DNA of 60,000 nt from Membranipora membranacea (GCA_914767715.1 OU612068.1:18974001-19034000), one strand, 5' to 3'. Positions 12,382-25,448 are shown, counted from the stretch's first letter. Numbers and translations are program-made. Notes: generated by a model from the sequence alone, not told the origin.

Positions 12382-13482
12382 TAGGGAAACTGGTGTAAAA
12401 TGAAGCAAATCGTTTTGAATTTGTGCATCAATAAGTTGTCTGTACCCCAATTACATAATTTGTACATACATGTTTTTCTTGCAAGAGCACAGTATTTGAA
12501 TCAATTTAGTTTAAATGTAATTACAATCATATATCATTAAATCTTTCCTGTGTAATATTTCTTTCTATTTTGATTTATTTAAAGAGTCAGAAGATATTTT
12601 TCTAGCACACCACTTTAATGAATTATTCCAGATAATTTCAATATTTTGTGCAATATTTTTATTTATTCCATGCCAATGTTGCTGTTGTATTGTTCAAGTT
12701 TGTCACTAAAAATAAACATGTATGTTTAACAACCATTTCTATGAAATACGAATTGAGAACTTATTCGCTCTAGAATTTTAGAGAAAAATTGTAACAGGGT
12801 TTACCACAGAAAAGGTGGCAACACAACAATGGCAATTCAACTTGCCTAAATGTTAATACCAAAAAGAAATATTCGTTTTCCTTACGAAGTTATTACAATG
12901 ATTACATACTAACCCTACGATTGCAAAAAGTAATAGTCATGGATAAATAGAACCATAAGCCATTGGATACCATTATAGAGATTAGGCGATAGGCGACAGA
13001 GATTAGGCGATAGAGATAATGGTAAAAGTGTTTACCTTTTATAGAAAAAAGATTACATAATATTCTGTTAACATACTCACTAACCACTCAGAATAGAAAA
13101 AAAAGACCAGATGTTTCTGATGCAAGTAAATGACTCAAATAAATTCTCTCTTATGAAAATTAATGGTCTGTGCTTACTGCAAACAACATGTGATAATTTG
13201 ATCCGGATCCCACTAGAATTTTAGTATAGAACAATGATATCTGATACTGTAAACATTGCAGCGATACGAGTTTGCAAAATGAACTAGATAACACGGTCAA
13301 GTGAAAAAAAATTCCTCCATGGGATAACATAAGATTCTTTCAGGAGAACCACACGTTTTCAACACAAGGAACGAGAAAAGCAGATGGTAGTAAAATTTAC
13401 CTTATTTAGAAATTAAAATCCCAAAAATAGCAATATTTGGCTTAGTGATGATCTTGTTTATACCCGTATGCGTACCCGCATT
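12382..13482. other. Convergent 3' region between the ETS and BCKDK genes
   Basis: This 1.1 kb holds the ETS 3' UTR and, facing it, the BCKDK 3' UTR. Near 12976-13014 the motif AGAGATTAGGCGATAG occurs twice in tandem, with CCATTAT and ATAATGG flanking it as an inverted pair. No canonical AATAAA was found on the minus strand just after the BCKDK stop. No other gene is seen. Confidence 0.4.
12711..12716 (+). terminator. Poly(A) signal AATAAA of the ETS gene
   Basis: A canonical AATAAA lies 330 bases after the ETS stop codon, followed by a T-rich stretch. The intervening AT-rich sequence is then the 3' UTR. Confidence 0.6.
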
Positions 13483-16400
13483 TTATATTCTGAAAGGCAC
13501 ACCCCGTCCATCTATATGCTTCAATCTTAGGTACGTGTCAGTACCTATCCCTTGTAAGGTCTCCATAGTGAGGTTACCTCCAAGATACTCAGCATAAGCT
13601 TTGCAAGCAGGTAACCCGAAACCAAATCTGTAATAAACAAAGCATAGCAGTTATAACTCAAAGTCAGGGCAATGATCTTAACGAGCACGTCTTGCCAAGC
13701 TTCTCAAGACAGGATAACTCTGAACATACAACAGAGATAAGGGACAAAGTTTCATGGATAAACTAGGAAGCTAGTCCCTATAACGCAACAGAGTCGATAA
13801 TCCCAGCAAAATATAGGAGTTATCCTCTGATCATCAACGGTGCAATAACTCCAAATACATACCGCGTTACAGCGTGGCTATCTTGGACTGCACCATTCAA
13901 ACTTGTTAATATAAAAAAATTAAATTAATAGTAAGGTATCAACTGTGCTTCAATACTGGACAATATGTTCCTTAAGTACCCTTGTGTGCACATTGGTATT
14001 GCTGTGTTAGTATTCGCCCACAATGATACTAGCGATACTAAATGCTCCCTTTATATATCTGTTTAACTTACCCGAACATAGCTCCTGCAGCCGGGCCCTG
14101 ATTTGGAGGCGACATAATAGATCTGAAAGGATCTTCATCCTCAGTATTTGATACCATATCACGGTCAGGGCTACACGCAGTAGTAAAGTGATAATCCCAC
14201 ACTCGCTTCATACTATCATGTGATATCCCGCCTCCTCGGTCAGAGATTCTGTTAATATAAGAGTAATGCGTTACCATTAATTACCACATATGATAGAACA
14301 AACACACTTGTTGAACACAATCAGGCAAGTTTGGCCGTTTATAGTCAATCCTACGGATAAACTGCTACACTTGTATCTGTTAAGGCAAAAACTAGGAACA
14401 CAATTTAAGATTAAGATCAAATTAAAGGTGCAATTTTTGATGACACTCGGTTTGGCCATGATTTGAGAATTGAAGGATACACACTGAAACTCAGAATAAT
14501 CAGAACAGACTTGACTCTATATCATCAGCCATGGGGCATCGGATTATCACTTACCTGAGAAGGAAATCTACATCATTGTTTGCAATGGTTACATTCACAG
14601 AGGGAAGACGTGATGAATTCTTGTGTGTCTCAACCACTGCCCTGTAAAGCAGTAAAAGGATTCGTTAAATGATATATCTAAATACATAGCTTGATATCAT
14701 ACAACAGACATCATGCTACAATAGTTATGTATTGCAGTAGTTCAATATCAAAGACTACCCAACAACCAAGGCATGCTATAGTCAGGCAATACAAGAAACA
14801 AGCACTTTCAGAAGACTGTGACACCATAATGCAGAGAATGAGAGTTACTTTCCCTTATGGAAGGCACTGCCTGACTATAATATGCTTTGGTCTTTGGGTA
14901 GACTTTAACAAGAATAATTTGGTTGCAAGACCTTGTTTTTTTATGTCAGTAAAAGGAAAATTACACACAGACTTTTTCATCAACAAGACACTCTTCTAAA
15001 GTAGCACAAACATTGTATCTAAACCAGAGCACAAACTGACCTCATAGAGTTTTTAAAAAGCTCCATGATGATGTAGTCCAGAGGAGCAGCGATGTAAGGG
15101 AAGGCAGCGTTGACATGTCCGTTGACAGTTACAGCAGGAGCCTTACCATATCGGTGTTCACAAACCTTCCTGTAAAAACAGCGATACTACCAACGTGAGT
15201 TCTAAGTATGACACGGAGGTCAGGGAAACCCTATGACTGCGGTGAGACAACATCGATAACGTTTAAAATTATAACTCAAGGAAAAGAATCAACTTGCTGG
15301 GGTATTATGATAAAGGATGATAATCTTAATGCAACTATCGATGTAGTCTGAGTCTTAAACAGTTGCACGCGCGGGTTCATGGCATTACGTTGACAAACAT
15401 TCTGGGGCCTACAACTCCCAATAATTTTCCTTGTCAGACCAAAGAATGTTTGATAATGTAATGCCACAAACTTACACTAGCAGTTGTTTAAGCACTAAGA
15501 CTACTATCGATGGAAATATGGATTTATTCATCTCTAAATACAGTCAATTAAGCCAAGTACGAAGATCATTCATTCAACGCTACTCAACAAAATATATGCC
15601 AGTCTATATTATCACATGATATCAAGTTATCAGGGCTGATTTTATACAGACAGTAAGGTTTAGCTGCCATAGACAGCCTCTTTACTGCACATACTGAGCA
15701 AAATCTGCCTTTTTTTCCAGAAGTTTCTTCGGCGAGAAGTTGACAGATATGATTCCGACATGCCCCGGCTGAAACGAGAAGAAACTATGCAAACCGTTCT
15801 CAGCGGTGAAAACAAACAGCAGTTCATCGATATGAACATAAAGGATCGGTGAAAACCAGTAAAATGTGTATGTGCATGTAATATTGATCAATCTATGGCT
15901 AAATATAATATCATGGTGTAAGTAAATTATCAGTTGTCGTATCTGACATACATGTGTGGACAACTCCAAATTACATGAAAACCAGTAAAAGGACAAATAT
16001 ATTTTGACACAAATATTCATTGGATTATCCAATCATATCTTACTTTTAAGGAATCGAATGGATGGTAACTGTGGTGACCGCTTAAATCATTATACATGCT
16101 GCCCATATATTATGATCAAATAAGTTTGAGAACTCAACAAGAACAAACAATGTACATTCTTACCTTATTTTCATGTAGTGCCAAATGGTATTCACAAAGC
16201 ATTCTGATGCCAAGTCTAGAGGTTAGGGTCTTATCCAGAAATGTCTTTATCAAATCAGACTCCTACAAATACAACCATAATTTATAATCAACAGGTCGCT
16301 GAATTTTTGAGAATTTAAAACTCCTGATAAAACCTTGTTTGTCGCCTCTCTTATTAGCCAGCTTTTACTGAAAAGAGGATTCATGGTTATCTGAATGAAT

Positions 16401-19400
16401 GTCATTCTCATGCTATATTTTGCACTGCCCTTGAATAAAATAGTTACAAGTGTTACTGAAAAAATTCTGACATGTGTTCATTCTGATGGACACTCGATTC
16501 TGATGTGCGTAACTTTCACAACAGTGATGAAATTCTTAGACAAACTGGATGGTGAAATGTTAATAAAAGACAGTGCAAGTACAACACTCAGGGTGGTGAA
16601 CATACAGCATAATTAAAAACGATGGATGGAATGGCCATGAGATTGACCCATTCAGCCATCAGATGACTCTGCTGGTTATGGAAGAGTTTTAATTAAACTT
16701 AGCTAATGTAATTATTCAGTTCCACATGTGTAATCCAGACTGTATGGTCCGCTGAGCAATTTCCAGTTTTAAATTGTCAGGATTCCATTATTCAATTTGA
16801 TGGGTGTGCATTTGATTATTTATTTGATCAACTTGTTATTTTATACAAGTCGCTCTCCGCTGGGAATATCCCTCGAACAGCAAACATCGACCTGCCTTGA
16901 TCTAGCTGAGCGAGTGAAACATTAATGTTGTTGAGCATGGTGTAAGGCTTGTCACGTGGCCACGGTTTTTGGTTTGTTTTGGTTTTCAAAACCATAAAAA
17001 CCAGCCGTGGCCGCGTGTCAAGGCTAGCATGGTGTAGGTAGGATAGCTTTTTATTAAGCTTCTAATTAAAGGTTTATCGAAGGACGATGGTATTCAGAGA
17101 TAAGTTGATGGTGGGTGAAACATTAATTTTGTTGAGCATGGTGTATGGTGTAGGATAGCTTTTTATAAAGCTAGTCCGGTGAGGGACGATGGTATTCTGA
17201 GAAAATTGGTCGGTGGGTAGCGTCAACAAAGATAGCTGTGTCATCACACTAAAGAATATTACAACAGACAATCACAGCAACGGGATTACACTAAAGTACA
17301 TTCTGGTAGGATTAACAGAGTTTCCGACTTAGGTAGGCAAGCCTGCCACTCAGAGGGGTGAAGGAGATGCAAACTATTCACGGGGATTTACCTTTTCTGA
17401 GTCCTGCTATTCAACGAAAAAAAGGTTTATCAATCAGAAGTGTCAAAAAGGACATTACCCAGTTTGAGTTAGCCTCGTCACGTGGCCACGGTTTTTGGTT
17501 TTTTTGCCGCGTTACGAGGAAGTTTGAGTATCAAAGTATAAAAATGGAAAATCAATAACTTTTGCTCCATCTATTCCATGGGGGAATACAACTTCAACCC
17601 AATTTAATATCATATTATTTGATTTTTTACAAGGGTTTGTGAGTTTCCTGAGAAATTTTCGACTTTATCTGATCACGTACTGTTATGTGCTTCTTGCACT
17701 CTTTGAAGCCCTCGGCCAGTAGTGTGACAACATCTCTGTGGTCGTCGAGTAGAGCACGAAGGAGCTTACAAAACTCGGCTTCCTGTTCTATTGTCTCTAT
17801 CTACAAGACAAAGATCATGTACGATATAATATTATCCCAGACTGAAACTTAGCTGGCTTCTGTATACTTCTTTAGATAGATAATGATAAATGATCATATA
17901 AATTTTATGATTCTGATGATCAGATCCTATTATTATATAGGAAATTATCATGGTTAATGGTGGTTATGATATATAGTCACACAGAGTATATCGCCAAATT
18001 TTTATAATCATTACTCAACCTACCAACTTACATAACCTACTTAGCTACTATAAAAGTTGCATGAGAGATACTTTGAGGTTATGTAGCCTAGTAATGCGAA
18101 AGTGCAATGATACATGACTTTTGAACTTACTAGCATTGATTAACCAACCAAAAAATGTGGATACGGGTCAAGCAATCAACCCTTTTTAGATCAGAATTGG
18201 ATAATCTACTGCCTTCCTGTTCAGTATTGGAACAAAGAAGACAAAATAATATGCACTTAGGATTTCACTTCATATTCTGACATAATATGAATACTCACCG
18301 CTGGAAATTCATTCAACTTGTGAAAAGCTCTGATGTATAATTCATGCTAAAAAATAAATCGAAATAGAGACATCAGATGATCAATTGATACCAAGAATTC
18401 TAATGCAGAGCTACAACAGTGAGTACCCCTAGCCTTGTCACGCGGCCACAGGTTTTTTAGTTCCAAAACCAAAACAACAAAAACCTAGCCGGTGACAAGG
18501 CTAGTGAGTACCCTATTAAAAGCACTGACTAATAGCTGATAATATACTTGAATAGTAGGACATATGTGGTTGCAGCACGTTGTAAACTAGTCGAAGTGCC
18601 CTCTCTCAATTCTTTAAGCAATCAATCATGACAATAACAAATTTAAAAAAACCACCTATCAGTCAGTATAAGCTGATCCACAACTGGGCCATTCTGGATC
18701 AGCTCCAAAACACAAAGAGGGTTTTTAAATAAAACTTGATGGATGGGTTTCGGGTGCCAGAAATTCAGCTTATTCCCTGGAACAAGTAATGAGATAGAGC
18801 AGGGGAAGAATGCTTCGCTACAAGCAAGAGCCAACTAGAGACTGGAGGTACTTTGAGTCAAGGAAAAAGTAGCTTTCAGACATAGCATTTACAGGTTACA
18901 CCACTGTAGGATTAGTCTGAGCACCCCCAGACTTTTGCCCCCCCCCGGCGAGGATATGAAATTTCCAATTTTAAGGTATAGTGGATTGTTACTACATCAA
19001 CATTATTAATTTGTTATGTGCATCAAGTTGTAATAGTAGTCACAACCTACCACTTGTAAAATACTGGGATTACATCCGACGATAAACGGCAGCTCTCTGA
19101 AGGCAGCAACTCGATGAGCAATACGTACAGGTAACTCTTTGTGTAAATACTGTGCACCCATCTATGCAAAGAAATAATAATAATATCAGTTGGCTACTAA
19201 TTAGGATATCTGTAACGTCAGCGGCAGCGCATCCATATCGAGGTCACTAATATTTCAGATTCATATCACAGTGTATGAATATAGTATGGGTGTTCGCATG
19301 TCTGGGCTGAATTTAAAACAATATTTCATCATAATGCTGATTTATTAAGTGCTCACTTCTGCTTTTACTACATTTTCTGATGTAATACTCAAGCAAGGTT

Positions 19401-21367
19401 GTTCAGTCTCAGAAGTACAAATGCCTTCAGGTTTTTCTTTATCAAAATTAAATCATTTGAAAGCACAAAGAAAATCAACGTTGGCGACCACCATTCACCA
19501 ATAAATGAAGTTCACTATAGTTCACTATAACAGAAGTTGTAGTATGTAATGTTTACTCATAACATTGAGTAATTTTTCGATTTGTTTGTTTAGGAACAAA
19601 AAGTTTAATCGGTACAATCATGTTACATGACTCAATAAATAAAATTTTTTCTTTGTTGAAATCATTAGTTGTAAAAAAACTCCACCCTTGAAATATTGAA
19701 GCAAACCTCGGCCGAATTTAAATTTGGGTTGCTAGCTTTCGCAATCAATAACAATCACCAACTTTGTTATACCAACATTATGTGCTGTTGGTATTTGTTG
19801 TGTACTGTTATTATTACGGCAAGGGAATTGACCTTTGGTTTTAAGACTGTTGAATCATTCTAACTCAAAAATCAAAAGGGATTAGTGAATCAACTTTTAC
19901 AAGAGTTTTCACTCATGTGATACGTATGGACCTTCTTGCAAGGCCAACTTCGGACAATACTCCCACCCCGCCATATTTCAATACATAAAACCCCACATAG
20001 ATATATCAAAATTACCTATGGTGCAATAACAGAAGACTGGACTGCCATGTACTGATGAAGCTGCTTGCCTCTGACAAACATTGTTGTTTATACTTGCACT
20101 AAAAGGGAGCAGTTTGTACACATATTCATATTATCAAGTCATTGGCCTAATTAGTCTGATGCCTTTTGCACTGTTTCCTGCTGGTCACTACCGGGACTGC
20201 ATGCTCTGATTGACACTATCATCTTAAGATTTGGCACATGTTGAAGGAGCACAAAGCATCTCTCCACTCAATGACAACTTGTTGACAGTCTGACTAAAAC
20301 TATTCTGTAGAAAATATTGGCAGCATTTCATCCTACCAAGTGGTTATAATATATTGTAGTATCTTTGGTTGCAAGTGGTATTTAACACTCAGTGTGAACT
20401 TTATAAGACAAACGTTATTTCCCAGTGAATAATACCTTGCTTTGGAGACACCTGGACAGCTGTTTACTTACTATGATATGTGACTCATCATGTTGTTTCC
20501 CTGTATACAGTAGTGTCGCAGGGACAAGTCTCACAGACGGCTATAAGTAAAACATATAGTATATAGAACATATAGAATGGCCTTATATTATTATTGATTT
20601 TTAAATCAGCTGATTTCATGACCAAGGACTCAGACATGCATCACACGCGTGACTAACATTTGCACTGGAGCAATATTGACCATTCACAGCACAAAGGAAC
20701 ATACCAATATTTTTAGAAATACTGCACAACAACCGTATTTTTGGCTGGCCGAATGCCTTCTAAATTTGCCAAATCTTGTCCTGAAGTGATCATGACAGAG
20801 TTCTGGCAGTAGTCTTCCTTGCATGCTTCAAGGGGGTGATAGCGATACAGAATCATAATATATGGCGTACCGGAAGTTTTAGGCTTTTTTCGCAATCCCA
20901 AATTTGGCCGATAGTAATGACTATAGAATGTGATACAGAAGTTTCGGCCTTTCAATGTGTCTTTAAAAAGCCAGCTCATTGAACGGAGGCGAGGCAACAA
21001 TCCATTTTGATCGTAGTGATAGGACATGACATATTAGATACTGGAATATGAAGTCTGTATGCTATAGTATATTATGACCACTTTGGTTTTAACTATGCCT
21101 GGATGTTCGTCATTCAATATATAATACCTGAATAGCAGCAGCATCCAGGGCACTGTTATAATAATAAGATGTTACAGATCTTGACCTCTCTGCAGCTCTG
21201 CTCATGTTCTTGACTTGTAGATTTGTGTTATCACTTCTAGGTCTGCTGTAGAATGACTGTGTCAGCGTTCGGTGTATAACAGGGCTAGACAGTGAATTCT
21301 CAGCAGCCGCTGGTGGTGCAATGGCCAGCTTCCCACCAGCTCTTCTGACTGCTCTCAAAACGCTCAT
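13483..21367 (-). CDS. BCKDK: Branched-chain alpha-ketoacid dehydrogenase kinase (BCKDK)
   Basis: Eleven minus-strand exons: 21128-21367, 20472-20540, 19051-19161, 18299-18346, 17681-17800, 16164-16262, 15695-15768, 15041-15169, 14555-14641, 14072-14248 and 13483-13627. They give 432 residues (human 412). The family phosphorylates the E1 subunit of the mitochondrial branched-chain ketoacid dehydrogenase and so restrains valine, leucine and isoleucine breakdown. The first ~55 residues are basic and serine-rich, as in a mitochondrial presequence. The family signature ERS-VTSYY follows, then the regulatory helices (HELYIRAF at 141). The GHKL ATPase has the N box ELFKNSMR with Glu290 and Asn294, the G1 box DRGGG at 329-333 and the G2 box GFGFGLP at 385-391. 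BCKDK rather than PDK is chosen from the N-terminal signature and the C-terminal [12 protein letters not shown]. The ATP lid (about 345-384) is rich in Asp, Ser and Pro and lacks the usual BCKDK sequence. Introns carry several MITEs. Confidence 0.95.
14750..14906. mobile_element. Foldback MITE in a BCKDK intron, ~157 bp
   Basis: The ends are imperfect inverted repeats of about 39 bp. The left end begins AAAGACTACCC and reaches CTATAGTCAGGCA; the right end, read in reverse complement, begins AAAGTCTACCC and reaches TTATAGTCAGGCA. The core of about 80 bp is not related to the ends. An open frame crossing this region is therefore a transposon by-product, not a gene. Confidence 0.55.
16915..17220. 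repeat. Tandem duplication of a ~105 bp intronic unit, first copy split by a MITE
   Basis: The unit runs from GTGAAACATTAAT through GTTGAGCATGGTGTA, GGATAGCTTTTTAT and GGACGATGGTATTC to GGTGGGT. It occurs at about 16915-17115 and again at about 17116-17218. The first copy is longer only because a hairpin MITE sits inside it at 16945. Confidence 0.6.
16945..17027. mobile_element. Hairpin MITE, 9-11 bp TSD family, copy 1
   Basis: This is an 83 bp element that folds almost completely: GGCTTGTCACGTGGCCACGG at the left pairs with CCGTGGCCGCGTGTCAAGG at the right. Direct repeats CATGGTGTA (16936-16944 and 17028-17036; 11 bp if AG is included) flank it. The neighbouring uninterrupted duplicate shows the empty site. 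Confidence 0.7.
17470..17520. mobile_element. Hairpin MITE, 9-11 bp TSD family, copy 2 (internally deleted)
   Basis: This 51 bp element starts TAGCCTCGTCACGTGGCCAC and ends GCCGCGTTACGAGGA. It has lost much of the right arm relative to copy 1. The 9 bp AGTTTGAGT is repeated on both sides (17461-17469 and 17521-17529). It lies in the same BCKDK intron as copy 1. Confidence 0.65.
18429..18502. mobile_element. Hairpin MITE, 9-11 bp TSD family, copy 3
   Basis: This 74 bp element starts CTAGCCTTGTCACGCGGCCA and ends GCCGGTGACAAGGCT. It is flanked by the exact 11 bp direct repeat AGTGAGTACCC (18418-18428 and 18503-18513). It lies in the BCKDK intron between exons 3 and 4. Confidence 0.7.
18912..18953 (+). 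repeat. GC-rich short repeat, copy 2
   Basis: It begins TTAGTCTGAGCACCCCCAGA, runs through CTTTTGCC and a C10 tract, and ends GGCGAGG. It matches the copy at 5528 (minus strand) closely. It lies in a BCKDK intron. Confidence 0.55.
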
Positions 21368-23779
21368 CTTGATGACAAGTTGAAGAAAATTTCCTATAAT
21401 ATTCAAGTCATAAAGTTAGAATTTATGCAGTATATGGATAAAGTTATCATTTTATCACCGCAGGCTTCGGCACGTGAAGTTCTGCAGCTGACATCACATG
21501 TCAATATTAAACACCAAACTGATGGTGATAATGAACATTTGTAATTTTCCTTTGACATGCCATATATGGATAACTCAATCTAGAAAGAAGAATGTGCTGC
21601 ATCGATATTTCAGCTTGTGTACTGTAATCGCGACTTATAGTATATATGTGTATACAAACTAACAGTAACACATTATAAATTCAGTATATATGATACCAGT
21701 CCAATGATGACTGTTATTTGTGAAAGGTCACCTAAGCAGAGAGAGGTGGATCCAAGTTTAAGTGGAAACATGGATTGCTATGGGTAATGGTCTCTTACAG
21801 ACCCAGCTTCTTATAGCACAGAACCCATAGCATTCATCATTAGATTGAGAAAATAATTGATTGATGTTACTCACCTTGTGTATGATTCTGTTGACAGTAT
21901 TTCTTTGAGCTGACGTTTATGTTAACTCCTTCCAAACTAATCAACAAGATTAGGATGGCTTCTCTCTCTCTCCTTTTTAATTTGTTTTGTGAGTAACTCA
22001 CTCACTGTCACTAGGTGAGCAAACAATTAAAGGACTTATAGGCTTATAGTCTCAAGATGAGAGGGCACTGCAGCTTTGAATGTGTTTCTGACACAAATGA
22101 GGAGACACTTTGAAAGTGATGCTCTTGTTGTTGTTTTCAGTTGGAAGCAAAATAATAGACAGCAGCCTTGCTTTTGCTTACTCAATAAATCTAAGTAAAT
22201 TTGTATGAATCCTGATTATTGTAATAGTCCTCAGTCTTGCTTCTGTGTAGATGCCTAAGTCCCATTCTAAGTGGATACTTAAAGATGTAAAACCCAAAAC
22301 AGCTGAAGATACTTGGTGTTACTGAAGAGTGAAAAGCTCTCGACAGCCTTTCCAATCCTGAATCAGCAGCAAAATGAAACTAAGTAATGCATAGCCTCAA
22401 GATCCTTTCACTTCGCACATTGCATTCTGCGCATGCTCAGCTCTGGGCATGAGCTGATCTCTGCAAAATTGGTAATACACCTGTAATTGGGTGAAGGTCA
22501 TCCTCCAAAATAAAATGATTAGTATGCTGATGACAAATGAGGCTGTAGCCAATTCAAAAGCACTGCTATCAGTGATATTGAACCCTGTTAATATTTTCAG
22601 GTGCATTTGCAACGGAAATTTATTGAATAAAAGTTTGAACATCTTTTTGCAAAATCACTTTCGGAAGATCAATGCATACGGATTGGCTAATGTAAATTAG
22701 ACCGGAAATGTGTGCAAAATGCAATGGTCTTATATATGGGGCCACTAAAAAATTCTGACAACCGTTTTTCAACCCATAGTCACCAATATGGATGACCAGG
22801 AGCATACCATCATTTTGAGTGGTCTGGTTAAAGAATTGAAAGAACCTGAAGCAGGCCTATTGAGGTGACAAGTCAACATAGTTTGCATGTAAAGCAATGG
22901 GGAAATAAATAGAGGTGTTGGACCATTGAGTCTCGGAATTCCGAAGCCATCTGATTGGCTGCCTGCTCTGGTGACATACTCCTCAAAGCATGCGGATTTG
23001 TTATTAATAGTTATCCTCTCTTGTCATTATTAGCTGATTTTGATTGACAGTATATGCAGGGAATATCCCTTTTCCCCTTTCCAAAGTTGCAATCAGAACC
23101 CAAACTAAACTCATTAATTTGCACATGCGCAAATTCAAGTCACGCATGGTGCATACTTAGCCTTACGACACCTACTTTGTGGTAATGATAGCCTAGTTTA
23201 TCAGTGATCTACATGCCCAGTCAGATCACGAGAGTCAGTATGCGCACATTGATATTCAAAACAATTTCTAGTTTTTACCTGCAGCATGTATATTGACCAT
23301 TGATCATATCATCTCCCCTACAAAAAAGGTAGGACAATTCCTGCTTTAAATAGGGATTGCACAACCTGTCATCAGAGAGGGTGGGATAATCTCCCTACTG
23401 TCATAATTTGTCATTATTTTTTGGGAATACCCAGTCCAATTAATGGGTGGGTGCTCGTTGTTGAGCTTGGAGTTCATGGTCATGGGCATATTGTTCGCAT
23501 CTGCTCCCAAGTACTAAATCTAAATTCGTGGAATTCCGTGGGGGCATGATCAGACACTCCAGATGATTACGACCTCCAACTCAGATAATATAACAGGCTT
23601 TTCTTGAGAATCTGGATCAAAATAACATGAAAAAGTTCTCCTGGTTCCAATAGGCAGCATATTCTTTTGTTCTCTTGTTCTTCCTCCAAACCTAAGGATA
23701 CAACCCTCAGTATGTCAGTATGCCTAGATGGTTAAAAGCCTCTTTCAGGGTGATAAGGGTGATATAAATGATAATTAAA
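21368..23779. other. Gene-poor interval upstream of BCKDK
   Basis: This contains the BCKDK promoter region (minus strand) and then 2 kb with no convincing exon. Frames of 60-80 codons near 22.4-22.8 kb overlap each other on both strands and show no family or splice-linked continuation. A T/C tract (TCTCTCTCTCTCC) occurs near 21961-21974. Confidence 0.35.
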
Positions 23780-24473
23780 AAGATGAATACAACATTTTTC
23801 AAGTCATTTTTCAACCTCTATTTTTAAGTCAGGGTCAAAAGATGACCCAGGAAATTATAGACCTATATCAGTTTTACCCGTTCTTTCGAAGATATTTGAA
23901 AAACATTTAAATATTAATATTCAGATATTTTTGAATGAAAACCATCTAATATCTTCATCGCAGTCCGGTTTTCGCACTGCACATTCGTGCAGCGACGCCG
24001 TTCACAAAATTATTTCTGACTATTCTTCTGAGAAACTCAAACAAAGGAAGAGTGTTTTTCTGTTTATTGATTTCTGCAAGGCATTTGATTGTGTCGATCA
24101 CCAAATATTAAAAAATAAACTACAGAACTTTAATTTTGAGAACAAGGCATTTTTGTTGCTATCATCATTTCTACAGGACAGGTCTCAGTATGTTCCTTTT
24201 GATGGTGCAGTGTCATCAATACTTGACATCAATATTGGGGTTCCGCAAGGTTCAATACTGGCACCAACTTTATTTCAGATTTATATAAATGACCTACTAA
24301 ATCTACCTCTCTCCTCGAACTCTTATGCATATGCTGATGACACTGTTTTTGTAGCAAGCCATTCTGTTCCCTCTACGTTAGTTCAAATTTGTAATCAAGA
24401 TTTGGTTTCAATCAACAAGTGGTGCAAAAATAATCACATGACAATAAATTATAAAAAAAAACATTTGAAATAA
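23780..24473 (+). pseudogene. Fragment of a non-LTR retrotransposon (LINE) reverse transcriptase
   Basis: The frame is open from about 23780 and encodes the finger and palm parts of a LINE reverse transcriptase. It has DPGNYRPISVLPVLSKIFEK, then QSGFRTAHS, IDFCKAFDCVDH, GVPQGSILAPTLF and the catalytic YADD. The order and wording resemble the CR1/Jockey-type clades. It is 5'-truncated, with no endonuclease domain. After the palm it breaks: an A-run near 24450-24460 shifts the frame to a stop and no thumb domain follows. It is a dead fragment, not an active element. Clade assignment is tentative. Confidence 0.85.
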
Positions 24474-25033
24474 TGAATTGTTGCTGACAATAAATAAAGT
24501 GGAACACTCGTTTGAAATGACAAAGTCATCAATCTAAAAATGCTATCCTAGTCTGTACATGTTTCCAAAAAATAAAATAAATATTGATAATTGAAAATTA
24601 ATTATTAAATATTAAAATTAACTATTAAGCGCAAACAAAAATAGTATATGTGAATCTCAAAACACGATCTATCTCAGTCCCACCTACGTATACAATAAAT
24701 ACGATCTAGAGTAGTAAATAGCTGAGAAAAATCCAGCCCAAAACAATGTGTTAACTGAACCAGCATTACATGATTGTTAATACTCATATTTAAAAATCAA
24801 TACATTATCATCAAATTGTTACTGATTTACTCATCATATTCGTTGGTCAATGTTGCTGCTGTTATCGTTAATTACAACAATTTTTTAAAACCCCAATTAA
24901 TTTGGCTGATATTGCCATTAATATTTTTACGCAGAGCCAACTGTAATATGTATAGGCTATTGAATAAATTTTATTGGGATATAATCTATTGCCAGAGTTT
25001 AAAACACCAAAACCGAGATACGCTCAGGCTGCT

Positions 25034-25090
25034 GTAGTCTGAACCCTAAAGACTTTTTCCCCCGCCGGGTTCCCCGCCGGCTCCCCTACG
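25034..25090 (+). repeat. GC-rich short repeat, copy 4 (diverged)
   Basis: It begins GTAGTCTGAACCCTAAAGAC and continues TTTTTCCCCCGCCGGG. It follows the consensus of the other copies with several substitutions. Confidence 0.4.
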
Positions 25091-25448
25091 GCTGCGGTTT
25101 CAAACGAAATCAATTCAATTTTTCAAAGATGCGACGATTCCGCAGGTTAAATTATCTGGTACTGCTCTTTCTTTGACATATATGTTTTCGCAGTTAGATA
25201 ACTGTCAGTCATGCTCAATTTTCTATGAGACACAAGAGCTTGGATTACGTCTTTGTGAATTGGTAGTCTCTCTCTACGTGACTCTTCCACAGGCAGGAAT
25301 CTATAAGATTGACAACATTTTGGCGAGTTTATTTGCTTTTTACACTGGCAAATTTCAGTTAGAGGGAATCTGTGCCTTGCCTGATCTGACCAACAGTTGT
25401 TCAGTAGAAGACACTTTGAAAAACAACCTATTTGCTAGGAAAGTTTGG

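Noticed and set aside
14691-14999. 102-codon plus-strand frame in a BCKDK intron
   Set aside because: It crosses a foldback MITE (14750-14906), has no domain and is on the opposite strand to the gene; it is a by-product.
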